The notes: a model not told the origin generated them from the sequence alone. DNA of 34,871 nt from CAVRZY01 sp963725415 (GCA_963725415.1 CAVRZY010000261.1:1-34871), one strand, 5' to 3'. Positions 1 to 7,344 are shown, counted from the stretch's first letter. Numbers and translations: made by a program.

Positions 1-148
1 GCCATTACCAAGGTTAGGGTAACGTAAAGTTGGCCATCAGATTCGTAACTATGCGAAAGCGAAAGAGATCAACGCCGCATACTCGACCTTAATTCAGCAA
101 CCGGTTTTTTACAACGAAATCAGACTTACCCAGCAACCGAAGATTTGA
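1..148 (+). pseudogene. 3' end of an unrecognised gene, cut by the window edge
   Basis: From about position 29 one plus-strand frame reads as plausible protein (VGHQIRNYAKAKEINAAYST, then a further 19 residues) and stops at TGA 146-148. The same frame has a TAA at 20-22, so either a frameshift lies near the start or the gene is broken. I do not recognise the family. An archaeal tyrosine-integrase C-terminus was considered, but the usual His/Tyr pattern is not convincing. The first copy of the repeated GTTACC-type element begins right after the stop. Confidence 0.3.
5..24. repeat. Variant of the TTACC/GGTAA inverted repeat
   Basis: TTACC (5-9) and GGTAA (18-22) flank an 8-base spacer, AAGGTTAG, and are followed by CG. 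The layout (short arms, 8-base asymmetric spacer) is the same as the elements at 149-170 and 3549-3570, but the spacer differs. Confidence 0.4.
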
Positions 149-170
149 CGTTACCTGGCGTAAGGTAACG
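149..170. repeat. Inverted repeat element, copy 1
   Basis: Perfect 7-base arms CGTTACC (149-155) and GGTAACG (164-170) flank the spacer TGGCGTAA. All 22 bases recur identically at 3549-3570, and the first 15 recur at 7254-7268. Similarity to the second copy continues downstream (ACGTTTGCGT here, ACGTCTGCGT there). It sits just after the stop of the truncated first gene and upstream of the Ntn-hydrolase gene. It could be an operator, a recombination site or the end of a mobile unit; the sequence alone does not decide. Confidence 0.7.
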
Positions 171-273
171 GTACGTTTGCGTCAGTTGGATTAGGCTGTT
201 ACTTTTAGTCGGCTAAGTCCCTTCCTACAATGGTGTTAAATGCAGTTGCGTCAAATTCCTATCGCTGATCTGT

Positions 274-1092
274 ATGTCATTTGGGATCGTGTTCAAGGGA
301 CCTGAGGGAATTGTGCTGGCCCCAGATAGTAGGGTCACACTTACCAGCAGATGAAGAGTCCTACGGAGGAAGGTCAAAGTATGCTACTCCCTGCAACCTA
401 CGATAACGCCACGAAACTACTCAGCGTCAGAGGGCAACAGTACGTGGGTGCAGTAACGTATGGTCTAGGCGCACTTGGTCCGCCCGACTTTAGGACAGCG
501 CATAGTTTGATACCTGAGTTCGAGCATGAAATTGAGGGAGCCAAAAGACTCTCAGTGCAAGAGTTCGCAGAGAAGTTAAGCGATTTCTTTTCTCGCCAAT
601 GGAAATTACGTATGCCGTTGACTCCAAAGGACCTGATATGATATTCATCGTTGGTGGATACGATGAGGGCGCTCCGTATGGGCGTGTTTTCATCTTTCAA
701 ATACCAAGTCTTCCAAAACCCGAGGAAAGGAGCGTCGACTATTTTGCGCAACTTGGGGAGGACAGAAGGAGATTGCGGACAGACTCATCTTGGGATTTGA
801 TGAGTCACTTCCTATTGCCATGAAAGATTCTCTCAAACTGACAAAGGAGCAAGCCAATCTGTTGGCTGAAAAGTTGAGGAACCAACTGATGTTACCCATA
901 CCCTATCCATTCCTTTCTCTTCAAGACTGCGTGAATTTGGCGATTTTCCTCGTAAGGACGACTATCACTCTTCAGAGTTGGATGGTAGGAGTACGTGGTG
1001 TAGGTGGCGCAATTGATGTCGCAACGATCACAAGGAACGAAGGGTTTAAACCGATACAACAAAAGATCATTGTGGGAGAAAGACTTGCCTAA
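274..1092 (+). pseudogene. Proteasome beta-like Ntn hydrolase, frameshifted
   Basis: Read across three frames this is one protein of about 270 residues. It starts MSFGIVFKGPEGIVLAPDSR (ATG 274), moves to the frame of 351-641, then to that of 599-823 (GPDMIFIVGGYDEGAPYGR), and ends in that of 790-1092 (ATWGGQKEIADRLILGFDE, later RGVGGAIDVATITRNEG). The beginning fits the proteasome beta/HslV N-terminal-nucleophile fold: if Met is removed, Ser becomes residue 1 and the Asp of APDSR is residue 17, the spacing of Thr1/Asp17 in proteasomes. The Lys of ATKLL could be the Lys33 equivalent. Ser in place of Thr at the nucleophile is notable. Such proteasome-like proteins of unknown substrate occur outside the true 20S core. 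The frame changes near 345, 600-620 and 740 are either decay or sequencing errors. Superfamily fairly sure, function unknown. Confidence 0.6.
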
Positions 1093-1242
1093 AATCTCGG
1101 CAACAGACTTCAGTTCAGTATCCTCTCCAACAACTGTAAGCACGACAGATTGGCTCGAAGCAACTAAGGGGATGAAGATTATGGCTTACATCGAGTGGCA
1201 ACCAACGCAATCTATAGGACCTGAGCTTCCACTTGGCGTTCG

Positions 1243-2398
1243 CTAGGTATTGTTCACTGCCCTTTTGGTTCTTGTTGCGTTCTGAATTAAGGTTAGCCAT
1301 TTGTTCTCTCCTTCAACCTTGATTCCCGCAGCTTCGCTGGGAGTTTTACCGTTCAATGCTTCATGTGGTCGAACGTAGTTATGGTAGATTTGCATGCCAG
1401 TTAGGATTGGTGTGTCTGCTTTCTCTAGAGGTTCGCATAACTCGTTCTCTGTCTCTGAGTTCTCCGTTCATGCGTTCCATTTTGTTGTTGTGAACTTTTC
1501 CAGCCATGCGGATTTCTCGGATGTGTTCTGTTCTTGTTTCGAGGCTTTCGTGTAGAACTCTTTCATGTATGCTTCGTGGAAGTTTGGTGCGCCGTCAGTT
1601 ATCAGGGTCTTAGGATTCTTCTCAGCAACTTGCTTGCCAAGCTGGAATAGTGGTCTTAGGTCGGCTGTGAATTTCGTGTCGGCAACTTCTTGGGCAATCC
1701 AGAACCGTGTTTGATCGTCCATCAAAGCGTAGAGATATTTCATATTGCCTTTGACTTTCAGGAATAGTTCGTCGGCTCTCCAAGTGTCCGAGACTTGTGG
1801 CGTTATTTTGTCTAGGTACTTCTCCATTAGTTCGGTGTACTTTTAATCCAGTAGAAACGGTCTTGTGGCTGACTTGAACGCCGAGCAAGCGCAAGCGATC
1901 TTGCCGTGTTTCGTAGGCTCTCTCCGCTGAAAGTAGAGTTGCATGGCCGTTGTTATTCCCTGTGGGCTGTGTTTCATTCGTTCAAAGCCGAAGTTCACGG
2001 TGAACCATTTTCCGCAAGCCTTGCAGTAGAACTTCTGAATGTCACCGTATTTGTTGTGGCGTAAGCCGTCTTTCTTGATGTTCTCGGATTTGCAGAAGAT
2101 ACAGCCGTGTATGTCAGTTATGGGTTCGATTACTCTTGCTTGGACATGCTCTCTGACTTCTGACTTAGCTCTACTGCCCATATGTGCTTGCACCGAATAA
2201 TCTGATGAAGCTCACTTGCTCTATAGTGAAAGTCTAAGCAGTTGCAAATCCAAGAGCCATTCTCTCTTCGGATAACATCATACGTTATTTCGGGATTGTG
2301 AGAGCAACCTTGTAGAATCGTTCATCTAACCGTTGAATTTGGTTAGGCTTCTCAGCAATCATTCGGCCCTTTTCTTCACGGGAGAGAATTGCTTGCAT
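1243..2398 (-). pseudogene. IS6-like (DDE_Tnp_IS240) transposase with SWIM and zinc ribbon, copy 1, frameshifted
   Basis: Reconstructed from the minus strand, the protein starts at ATG 2398 (MQAILSREEKGRMIAEKPNQ), then shifts frame near 2300 into a SWIM-type zinc motif (CNC, 16 residues, CKH). A zinc ribbon follows (CIFC...CKAC), then an HTH segment (ITTAMQLYF) and the DDE core (TWRADELFLKVKG, ALMDDQTRFW, ITDGAPNFHEAY, KMERMNGELRDRERVMR). It ends ALNGKTPSEAAGIKVEG... and stops at TAG 1243-1245. Frame changes lie near 2300, between the zinc ribbon and the DDE core (1843-1900), near 1500 and near 1425. Against copy 2 (5010-6137) the two align along their whole length but differ at many residues, so this is an old duplication or two separate insertions. 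Terminal inverted repeats were not identified. Catalysis would be cut-and-paste or replicative transposition; this copy is probably inactive as sequenced. Confidence 0.8.
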
Positions 2399-2406
2399 CT
2401 CAGTCA

Positions 2407-2461
2407 CTACGACAATATAGTAGCATAAGGTAAATATAAGCCTTACGACAATATTGTCGTA
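2407..2461. promoter_or_regulatory. Divergent archaeal promoter with paired operator-like palindromes
   Basis: Positions 2444-2461 are a perfect 18-base palindrome (TACGACAATATTGTCGTA). Its left half TACGACAATAT recurs at 2408-2418 inside an imperfect palindrome, CTAC...GTAG (2407-2423). Between them lies AAATATAAG (2432-2440), a TATA-box-like sequence that can be read for either strand. One operator therefore sits between the shared TATA region and each of the two divergent genes (transposase at 2398 minus, small gene at 2471 plus), as expected for joint repression. Confidence 0.55.
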
Positions 2462-2470
2462 TGTGGGAGA

Positions 2471-2674
2471 ATGGTCAGAAAAGAGATACTCGGAACTTCC
2501 GAACGGCAAATACTCGAAGCCTACCTTAAAGGAGAACGACTGAAAAACTATACAGTCCTATTGCATCGCATACGGAAGATTGGACTGAAAGCGATAATTG
2601 AAGGATGCGAACGAGACATAGCTCTCCTGAGAAAGCTAATGCAGAGAGAAGCACTACGTAACAAAACTGAGTGA
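2471..2674 (+). CDS. Small conserved-looking archaeal protein, unknown function
   Basis: Encodes 67 residues beginning MVRKEILGTSERQILEAYL, highly charged and probably all helical, with no cysteine pairs or membrane segment. The pattern 'S/TER+ILEAYLKGE+L+...RI+K' resembles a class of small archaeal proteins of unknown function that I know from chromosomes and plasmids of Thermoproteota and Thaumarchaeota, but I cannot name a family. Its start lies 9 bases after the 18-base palindrome at 2444-2461, so transcription is probably controlled there. Its stop (2672-2674) is followed at once by the ATG of the membrane protein at 2676, so the two likely form an operon. It could be the regulator that binds the palindrome; that is a guess from position. 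Confidence 0.6.
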   Translation: MVRKEILGTSERQILEAYLKGERLKNYTVLLHRIRKIGLKAIIEGCERDIALLRKLMQREALRNKTE

Positions 2675-2675
2675 T

Positions 2676-3344
2676 ATGCCGCTATTCTACCGGAAGAAGT
2701 GGCTCTACGCAGGACTAATTGTAATCGTAATAGCAACCATAATTCTGCCTTGGCAACCATTGCTCCTATTCATCGCGTATTCAACTCCTGAGCCTGTCTC
2801 GTTAAGTGGTGAAGTCAACTTTGGCACCTATACGGGACCAAAGTCAGAGTCCATTAGTTGTTCCATATTGCTGACGGCTAAGGGTCCAATCGGAGCATTC
2901 AATCCAGTCACCGCCAAAGTAGATGTGATTATGAATAATGCCATCTCCGTATTTGAAAACCAATTGAACTTCAGCGTGATTCGTGTAATCTTGTGGGACT
3001 CTCTAGCCTTTCCGTATAATAGCACCACCTACCCTTACAGCGCTGGAATTATTGATCTTCACCCTACTGCTTCACAGAATCAATGGAGCAACTCAAAGCT
3101 CGTCGTTTACCTCAGATCGGGACAGTTTGATGTAACAGTCGAATTTCAAAGTGCAAATTACGTCGTAGGAAGGATTGACTTTCCCAAGGCGATTACAATA
3201 GAATCTAGCGAAGCCACTTTTTCTTACATTACATCGCTTGTATTCGTTTCACTGGAGCTTGTTATAGCTGGTCTAATGCTCTTGGATTTCAGCACACACG
3301 CAAGAAGCAATGCAGAGAAGAAGTATTCCGAGACTGAGCCATGA
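2676..3344 (+). CDS. Membrane-anchored protein of unknown function, two terminal TM segments
   Basis: Encodes 222 residues with a hydrophobic helix near residues 9-35 (WLYAGLIVIVIATIILPWQP), an extracytoplasmic-looking middle rich in Ser, Thr, Asn and Val, and a second helix near 188-207 (TSLVFVSLELVIAGLMLLDF), then a charged tail. The middle region reads like a beta-sandwich but no family is recognised. The start ATG 2676 follows the stop of the upstream small gene after one base, so translation is probably coupled. Codon use (AGA, ATA, TTA present) matches the archaeal part and not the bacterial part. The reading frame is intact, which is unusual here. Confidence 0.65.
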   Translation: MPLFYRKKWLYAGLIVIVIATIILPWQPLLLFIAYSTPEPVSLSGEVNFGTYTGPKSESISCSILLTAKGPIGAFNPVTAKVDVIMNNAISVFENQLNFSVIRVILWDSLAFPYNSTTYPYSAGIIDLHPTASQNQWSNSKLVVYLRSGQFDVTVEFQSANYVVGRIDFPKAITIESSEATFSYITSLVFVSLELVIAGLMLLDFSTHARSNAEKKYSETEP

Positions 3345-3640
3345 ATAGTTCTCCATTACGTAGGCCATGAGAGAAATGGTGCTAGGCACGAAACGCGCGA
3401 CTAAAGTTAGCGCATAACCAATCGGCAGCATCATTATCGTGCATAGCACGAAGTCCTGCCAGAGTCCACCAAACCAAACAGCGAATTTTCGCAGCTTCCT
3501 CTTAGCTGACGAAAAGTAACAGCCATCTGCGACTGACGAGAAGGTACCGTTACCTGGCGTAAGGTAACGTCACGTCTGCGTTTGGTAAGCCGATTTGTTG
3601 GTGTTGTAACAAACCGTTTGGTGTGGTGCGGTTTGCTATC
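3345..3640. other. Intergenic stretch holding inverted repeat copy 2
   Basis: No frame of coding character is seen on either strand. The stretch contains the 22-base inverted repeat at 3549-3570 and otherwise unremarkable A+T-rich sequence between two membrane-protein genes. Confidence 0.5.
3549..3570. repeat. Inverted repeat element, copy 2
   Basis: Arms CGTTACC (3549-3555) and GGTAACG (3564-3570) with spacer TGGCGTAA, identical over all 22 bases to 149-170. The outer bases differ: GGTAC precedes it and GTCACG overlaps its right edge, whereas copy 1 is preceded by GA and followed by GTAC. The outer flanks look partly exchanged between the two copies. The distance to copy 1 is exactly 3,400 bases and to the half copy at 7254 it is 3,705. 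Confidence 0.7.
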
Positions 3641-3871
3641 CTAGCCTACTGGAAATGAAATCGCCAGAACTTGGTCGTACAATGCTAAGAAAGTCACAAA
3701 CACGAGAATGGATAAGACGAGGGTAATCGTTTCTGCACGGTCAAGATTTCTGAATCCATGAAGTTTCAGAATATTCAATTCACATACCATGAACGATATG
3801 AATCCGAAAATCAGTAATATTATTCCCTGATACAGATTTGTGCCTAGAAGAGTCGCCGAGGTCGTTATCAT
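3641..3871 (-). CDS. Small two-helix membrane protein, unknown
   Basis: Encodes 76 residues (MITTSATLLGTNLYQGIILL...) with two strongly hydrophobic stretches (about 10-30 and 49-68) separated by a charged loop (LKLHGFRNLDRAE). No family recognised. Two more small membrane-like ORFs lie directly upstream on the same strand (3907-4086 and 4102-4263). They may be separate genes or pieces of one frameshifted multi-pass protein. Confidence 0.45.
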   Translation of the reverse strand: MITTSATLLGTNLYQGIILLIFGFISFMVCELNILKLHGFRNLDRAETITLVLSILVFVTFLALYDQVLAISFPVG

Positions 3872-3906
3872 AGAATAGCTAAGACCATTCAGCAGACCGA
3901 CAAAAC

Positions 3907-4086
3907 TCAGCCCCGAATGCCTTGCTTGTCATCTGCCGTAATGTTAAATCGCGGAGGTAAATTCCTGAGAACATTATAGAATGTTTCATCCAGCCTCCAG
4001 AAATAGACCCCGACTTCGATTACGGCAGGAAAAATGCGAATTAATAGAATCACGAAAAATGGTGCATATTGGATTATATTGGGCAA
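3907..4086 (-). CDS. Small membrane ORF with TTG start, or fragment
   Basis: Opens at TTG 4084-4086 and encodes about 59 residues: one hydrophobic helix (NIIQYAPFFVILLIRIFPAV) followed by a polar tail (FWRLDETFYNVLRNLPPRFN) and TGA at 3907-3909. The composition is coding-like, but there is no ATG in frame, so it may be the middle part of a gene broken by frameshifts and continuing on both sides. Confidence 0.35.
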   Translation of the reverse strand: MPNIIQYAPFFVILLIRIFPAVIEVGVYFWRLDETFYNVLRNLPPRFNITADDKQGIRG

Positions 4087-4101
4087 GATAGACCCACATG
4101 G

Positions 4102-4263
4102 TTAAGTACGGTGTTTACTCTTACCCGCTATCCATAGCGTCAAGAACCCAAAAACCAAGTTGATTATGAATAGGTATGAGAGACCTGATGCCAAAAGACC
4201 GCTTATAATGCCGCTCGCTCCGAGAAGTAGGTTAAAAATGCCCACAATTTCCAGAGCTTTCAA
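4102..4263 (-). CDS. Small membrane ORF with TTG start, or 5' fragment
   Basis: Opens at TTG 4261-4263 and encodes 53 residues, with helices LEIVGIFNLLLGASGIISGL and a second near FIINLVFGFLTLWIAG, then a basic tail KSKHRT and TAA 4102-4104. It could be the beginning of the gene whose later parts are 3907-4086 and 3641-3871. No homologue recognised. Confidence 0.35.
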   Translation of the reverse strand: MKALEIVGIFNLLLGASGIISGLLASGLSYLFIINLVFGFLTLWIAGKSKHRT

Positions 4264-4433
4264 CTACAGATGCCTACTTTAATACGCAAAGGTAGACGTA
4301 GGAAGGATGCCCTTTTGCAAAGAACCTGTTACACAAATGCTAAATTCATCATCTTCATCATCTTCACTTACATTACAATGCAGCAGCGGTGGGGTATATC
4401 CCTCTCGCAACGGAGAAATCCGTTGACCGCTGT

Positions 4434-4949
4434 TCAAAGAACTTCCTCTGATTTTAGCTGAATTGATTCCGCTATTTTTTCTAAATCAATAAAATCGTCT
4501 CCACACGTTTTCATATCTGCACCTGTTGCAGAAGCAAATGCGGCTATCTCGACGCGTTTTCCAAGCCGCTTGACTTCTTCGATAGCGCCTAGCAGGTCAT
4601 TATCTCCGCTGACAACCATTGCAATTTCAAATGCGTTCCTGTAGGCCATGCTTAACAGGTCCGTAACAAGAGCAACATCCACTCCCTTTTCTACGTAGGT
4701 ATCCCCACGCCTTTTCAATGGTTTGTTAACAATCGTAAATCTGAGGGTTTTCAGTTTCTTGATGAACTTTTCTTGCTGAGGTCTTGGTGGTACGCTTAGA
4801 GAACAGTAATAGTATGGTCGAACTAGACGACGATCCCTGACAAGTGCCTCAACTAACTTATCATAGTCCACTCTATACCCTGGCTTGTATCTCTCTAAAC
4901 TGTGGAAGATGTTCGAACCGTCGATGAAGATCATAATCGATTGCGCCAT
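4434..4949 (-). CDS. NYN/PIN-like (LabA/DUF88) nuclease-domain protein
   Basis: Encodes 171 residues, the usual size of a stand-alone NYN domain. The acidic residues expected for a PIN-like metal site are present: IFIDGSN (Asp10), EKGVDVALVTDLL (Asp91 and Asp97) and VVSGDNDLL (Asp116 and Asp118). NYN proteins are predicted or shown metal-dependent RNases; LabA/DUF88 members act on RNA in bacteria and archaea. The C-terminal 30 residues (TCGDDFIDLEKIAESIQL) form the normal closing strand and helix. The gene is intact, single, and preceded by an archaeal TATA box (4986-4992). It converges on nothing obvious and lies between the membrane ORFs and transposase copy 2. The substrate is unknown. Confidence 0.85.
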   Translation of the reverse strand: MAQSIMIFIDGSNIFHSLERYKPGYRVDYDKLVEALVRDRRLVRPYYYCSLSVPPRPQQEKFIKKLKTLRFTIVNKPLKRRGDTYVEKGVDVALVTDLLSMAYRNAFEIAMVVSGDNDLLGAIEEVKRLGKRVEIAAFASATGADMKTCGDDFIDLEKIAESIQLKSEEVL

Positions 4950-4985
4950 TTTTCTAAACCACTGAATAACTAGGTCGGTGATGCG

Positions 4986-4992
4986 TATAAAA
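4986..4992 (-). promoter_or_regulatory. Archaeal TATA box for the NYN gene
   Basis: On the minus strand this reads TTTTATA, about 37 bases before the ATG at 4949. That fits a TATA box about 25 bases before a start site and a very short leader. No Shine-Dalgarno sequence lies before the ATG. Confidence 0.45.
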
Positions 4993-5009
4993 GAACGTGG
5001 TTGGCAAAA

Positions 5010-6137
5010 TCATTGTATTTTCGTCCTGCTTGCGTTTTGAATAATCGTAATCCATTTGTTCTTTCCTTTGACCTCTATTCCAGCCGCTTGTGCGGGGGTT
5101 TGGTTGTCTAGTGCTTTATGTGGTTTGATGTAGTTATGGTAGATTTGGTATCCCGCTAGTATGGGGCTGTCCTTTGCGTTCTAATCCCCGCATAACTTTC
5201 TCCCTATCCCGTACTTCGCCGTTGAACCGTTCCATGCGGTTATTGTTGCGATCTCCCGCTAGGCGTATGTGGCGTATGTGTTCGGTTCGGTTCTCAAGCT
5301 TTGAAGTGTAGAACTCTTTCAAGTATGCTTCGTGGAAGTTTGCCGCACCATCGGTTATGAACGACTTCGGTTGTTTGCCCGCAATTTGCTTCGCTAGTTG
5401 GAGAAGCGGCCTTACATCAGCCGTGTATTTGGTGTCGGCTACTTCTTGGGCTATCCAGAATCGGGTTTGGTCGTCCATTAGGGCGTACATGTATCTGAGG
5501 TTGCCTTTGATTTTCAGGAACATCTCATCGGCACGCCAAGTGTCCGAAACTTGCGGCGTGATTTTGTCTAGGTACTTGTTCATCAGTTCTGTGTATTTTG
5601 CTATCCAACTGTAGATTGTTTGGTGGCTAACCTGAGAACCGATTAGGCGTAGCGATCTAGCGGTGTTCCGTAGGCTTTCGCCTGAAAAGTAGAGTTGCAT
5701 AGCCGTTGTAATCGCTTGTGGGTTGTGCTTCATTTTCTCGAAACCTAGATTCACAGTGAAGAACTTTGCCACATGATTTGCAAGAGAATTTCTGTATGTC
5801 ACCATACTTGTTGTGGCGTAAACCCCACTTAATGATGACCTCGGATTTACAGTAGATGCAAGCGTCAAATGTAACAGGTTCGATCACTCTAGCATGAACG
5901 GCTTCTCTTACGGTTAGGCTGATTTGGACAGCCCAAATATGTTTGCAGATTACTTTGCGGTGTTGGAAGTCTGGGCATGCGCAAAGCCATCCACCTACCT
6001 TACGCTTGACTACATCATACATGCCGTTACCGCTTTGAGAAGTTGACTTTGTAGAACCGTTCATCTAACCTTTGAATTTGGTTAGGCTTCTCAGCAATTA
6101 TTCGTCCTCTTTCTTCACGGGAAAGAACTTGTGCCAT
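5010..6137 (-). pseudogene. IS6-like transposase with SWIM and zinc ribbon, copy 2, frameshifted
   Basis: Starts at ATG 6137 (MAQVLSREERGRIIAEKPNQ). A one-base shift near 6050 leads into NGMYDVVKRKVGGWLCACPD with the SWIM ligands CAC...CKH, then a zinc ribbon (CIYC...CKSC). Another shift near 5765 leads to the HTH (ITTAMQLYFSGESLRNTARS) and the DDE core (TWRADEMFLKIKG, ALMDDQTRFW, ITDGAANFHEAY, RMERFNGEVRDREKVMRG). A third shift near 5175 gives the C-terminus (SPILAGYQIYHNYIKPHKAL...) and TGA 5010-5012. The domain order equals copy 1. The C-terminal and 5765 frame changes lie at different bases from those in copy 1. The DDE part matches the IS6/IS240 type; the N-terminal SWIM finger is an unusual addition. 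Confidence 0.8.
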
Positions 6138-6147
6138 GTGCGTATCG

Positions 6148-6213
6148 CCGTCTATCCATATAGCCATACTATGCTATAAGGCTTACCCTATAGACGGGGA
6201 TATGGTTATATGG
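6148..6213. promoter_or_regulatory. Inverted-repeat operator region upstream of transposase copy 2
   Basis: CCGTCTAT (6148-6155) is repeated inverted as ATAGACGG (6190-6197), and CCATATAGCCATA (6157-6169) is repeated inverted with one mismatch as TATGGTTATATGG (6201-6213). A TATAAG element (6175-6180) lies between them. The arrangement (two operator-like blocks around a shared TATA region between a minus-strand transposase and a small plus-strand gene) mirrors 2407-2461, but with unrelated bases. Confidence 0.45.
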
Positions 6214-6248
6214 TTGGAAGAGATAGTCTAGCATAATGGTGATTGAAA

Positions 6249-6468
6249 ATGGTCGATACGGTTCAGGAAACTAAGACAGTGAAAACCACGATAAACCTGC
6301 CTGCGAGACTTGGAAAAAATTCAGCATCAAAACCCTTCGAGCAAATATGGTGGACGAAAGAAGACGGACATTTTCGAAGCATTGGCAGACGCATTCGTAA
6401 ACTCGCCGAAGAAGACGATTGAAGAGGCACTCGAAGATTGGATGAAGAAACAGGAAGGGAAGAAGTAG
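6249..6468 (+). pseudogene. Small protein gene, frameshifted; possible ribbon-helix-helix regulator
   Basis: Starts MVDTVQETKTVKTTINLP (ATG 6249). Two one-base shifts (near 6310 and 6362) give about 72 residues ending TIEEALEDWMKKQEGKK and TAG 6466-6468. The TTINLP strand followed by helices is reminiscent of ribbon-helix-helix proteins, but the signature is too weak to be sure. By position it is the counterpart of the small gene at 2471 next to transposase copy 1. If so it may bind the inverted repeats at 6148-6213. Confidence 0.35.
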
Positions 6469-6617
6469 TCGCACTTACTGCAGTCCTGAGCGAACTTAGT
6501 GTTACGACCAAGATACGAGAGCAAGAGCGAAGAAAGGCAGTTCTTGAGTTAGCGAGGCTCATTGTGGACTCGCCACGAGAGATCACACGGATTACGAAGT
6601 CATTCCAGAGATATTGA
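6438..6617 (+). CDS. Short ORF with TTG start, unknown
   Basis: Overlaps the end of the preceding pseudogene in another frame and encodes about 59 residues rich in Glu, Arg and Leu (EEVVALTAVLSELSVTTKIR, later RRKAVLELARLIVDSPREIT), ending TGA 6615-6617. The composition is like a helical archaeal protein. It may be a fragment of a longer gene. Confidence 0.3.
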   Translation: MDEETGREEVVALTAVLSELSVTTKIREQERRKAVLELARLIVDSPREITRITKSFQRY

Positions 6618-7002
6618 ACCAAAAGGTTTGCAGAAATCTGTCCATCTCAAGCCTATCTTAATGAAGCAACTGCCGCTAATTGGAGAATTATACAAGTTCG
6701 GTCGTGACATGAAAATTCGACTAGCACAATTGCAGGGTAAGAAGATACCTAAAACAGATTGGCTCATGGGAGAGATGCTGAACGCAATTACCACTCGAAG
6801 ATAAGGGGATTCAAGCCCTCTTGTTTACCTTCCTTTGGTGCTTCCCTATGATTCATGGATTAAGGATGATGATGACAAGAAATTGCGCATAATTGCTCGT
6901 CAAGAGACAAGAGAACAGATGATTAAACTACGCAAGGCTATCGAGCGAAGAATGCGAAGAAGAATGACAAAGCGCGGCATCGCTTCATCAAAGGAAAATT
7001 AG
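6562..7002 (+). pseudogene. Helical charged protein, interrupted by TAA
   Basis: One frame reads coding-like from about 6622 (GLQKSVHLKPILMKQLPLIG) to TAA 6802-6804. It then continues in the same frame (GDSSPLVYLPLVLPYDSWIK, a KDDDDKK run and the basic stretch ERRMRRRMTKRG) to TAG 7000-7002. The in-frame stop makes either two adjacent ORFs or one broken gene. The strongly basic C-terminus suggests nucleic-acid binding; no family recognised. Confidence 0.3.
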
Positions 7003-7011
7003 GCGATTGAG

Positions 7012-7217
7012 ATGGATGATAGCACCACTTACCAAATAGTTTCAACACAGATACGCGGCGATAATGTGGCTTTACCGATACATCGACCAACACAACCTAA
7101 CTTTCGAGGAACAAGACCGGCGTGGATATTCTAAACTTCCACATAAACCGAATAGATGCTTTGTTAGCTGAAACCGAATACCCAATTGCGAACGACCTTT
7201 ATCAAACCAATTGTTAC
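7012..7217 (+). pseudogene. Short ORF remnant, unknown
   Basis: ATG 7012 opens a 40-residue frame (MDDSTTYQIVSTQIRGDNVA...) stopping at 7132-7134. A second frame continues coding-like (TGVDILNFHINRIDALLAET) to about 7217. A third frame is also open here, so the true frame is uncertain. Confidence 0.2.
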
Positions 7218-7253
7218 AGAACTTAAAACGAAAGAGACCAAACGGAGAAGCGA

Positions 7254-7268
7254 CGTTACCTGGCGTAA
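7254..7268. repeat. Inverted repeat element, half copy
   Basis: CGTTACC plus spacer TGGCGTAA are identical to the left arm and spacer of the elements at 149 and 3549, but the right arm is absent: the sequence continues CAATATTTATAT. It marks either a recombined or truncated copy, or an operator half-site in front of the next promoter. Confidence 0.55.
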
Positions 7269-7334
7269 CAATATTTATATCGAAGTGTTACCAAGGGTAA
7301 CAAATATTGCGTATGCGAGGTGAAATTGAAAATG
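7269..7334 (+). promoter_or_regulatory. Archaeal promoter with nested operators, start of a truncated gene
   Basis: CAATATTT (7269-7276) and its inverse AAATATTG (7302-7309) enclose the inverted repeat GTTACC-AAG-GGTAAC (7287-7301). TTTATAT (7274-7280) is a good TATA box. ATG codons follow at 7313 and 7332, but both frames close within a dozen codons because the sequence changes character. I infer that the promoter of an archaeal gene is preserved and the gene body is replaced by bacterial DNA. Confidence 0.45.
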
Positions 7335-7344
7335 TCATCTGATG

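Noticed and set aside
149..170. Origin of replication with iterons
   Set aside because: Copies are too far apart, and no Rep or Orc1/Cdc6 gene is seen nearby.
1004..1246. 80-codon plus-strand ORF
   Set aside because: The first half overlaps the Ntn hydrolase in another frame. The second half could be a gene piece, but nothing supports it.
4270..4461. 63-codon plus-strand ORF
   Set aside because: Overlaps the NYN gene end and has no coding character.
149..7301. CRISPR array
   Set aside because: The repeats are kilobases apart, with no regular spacers and no cas genes.
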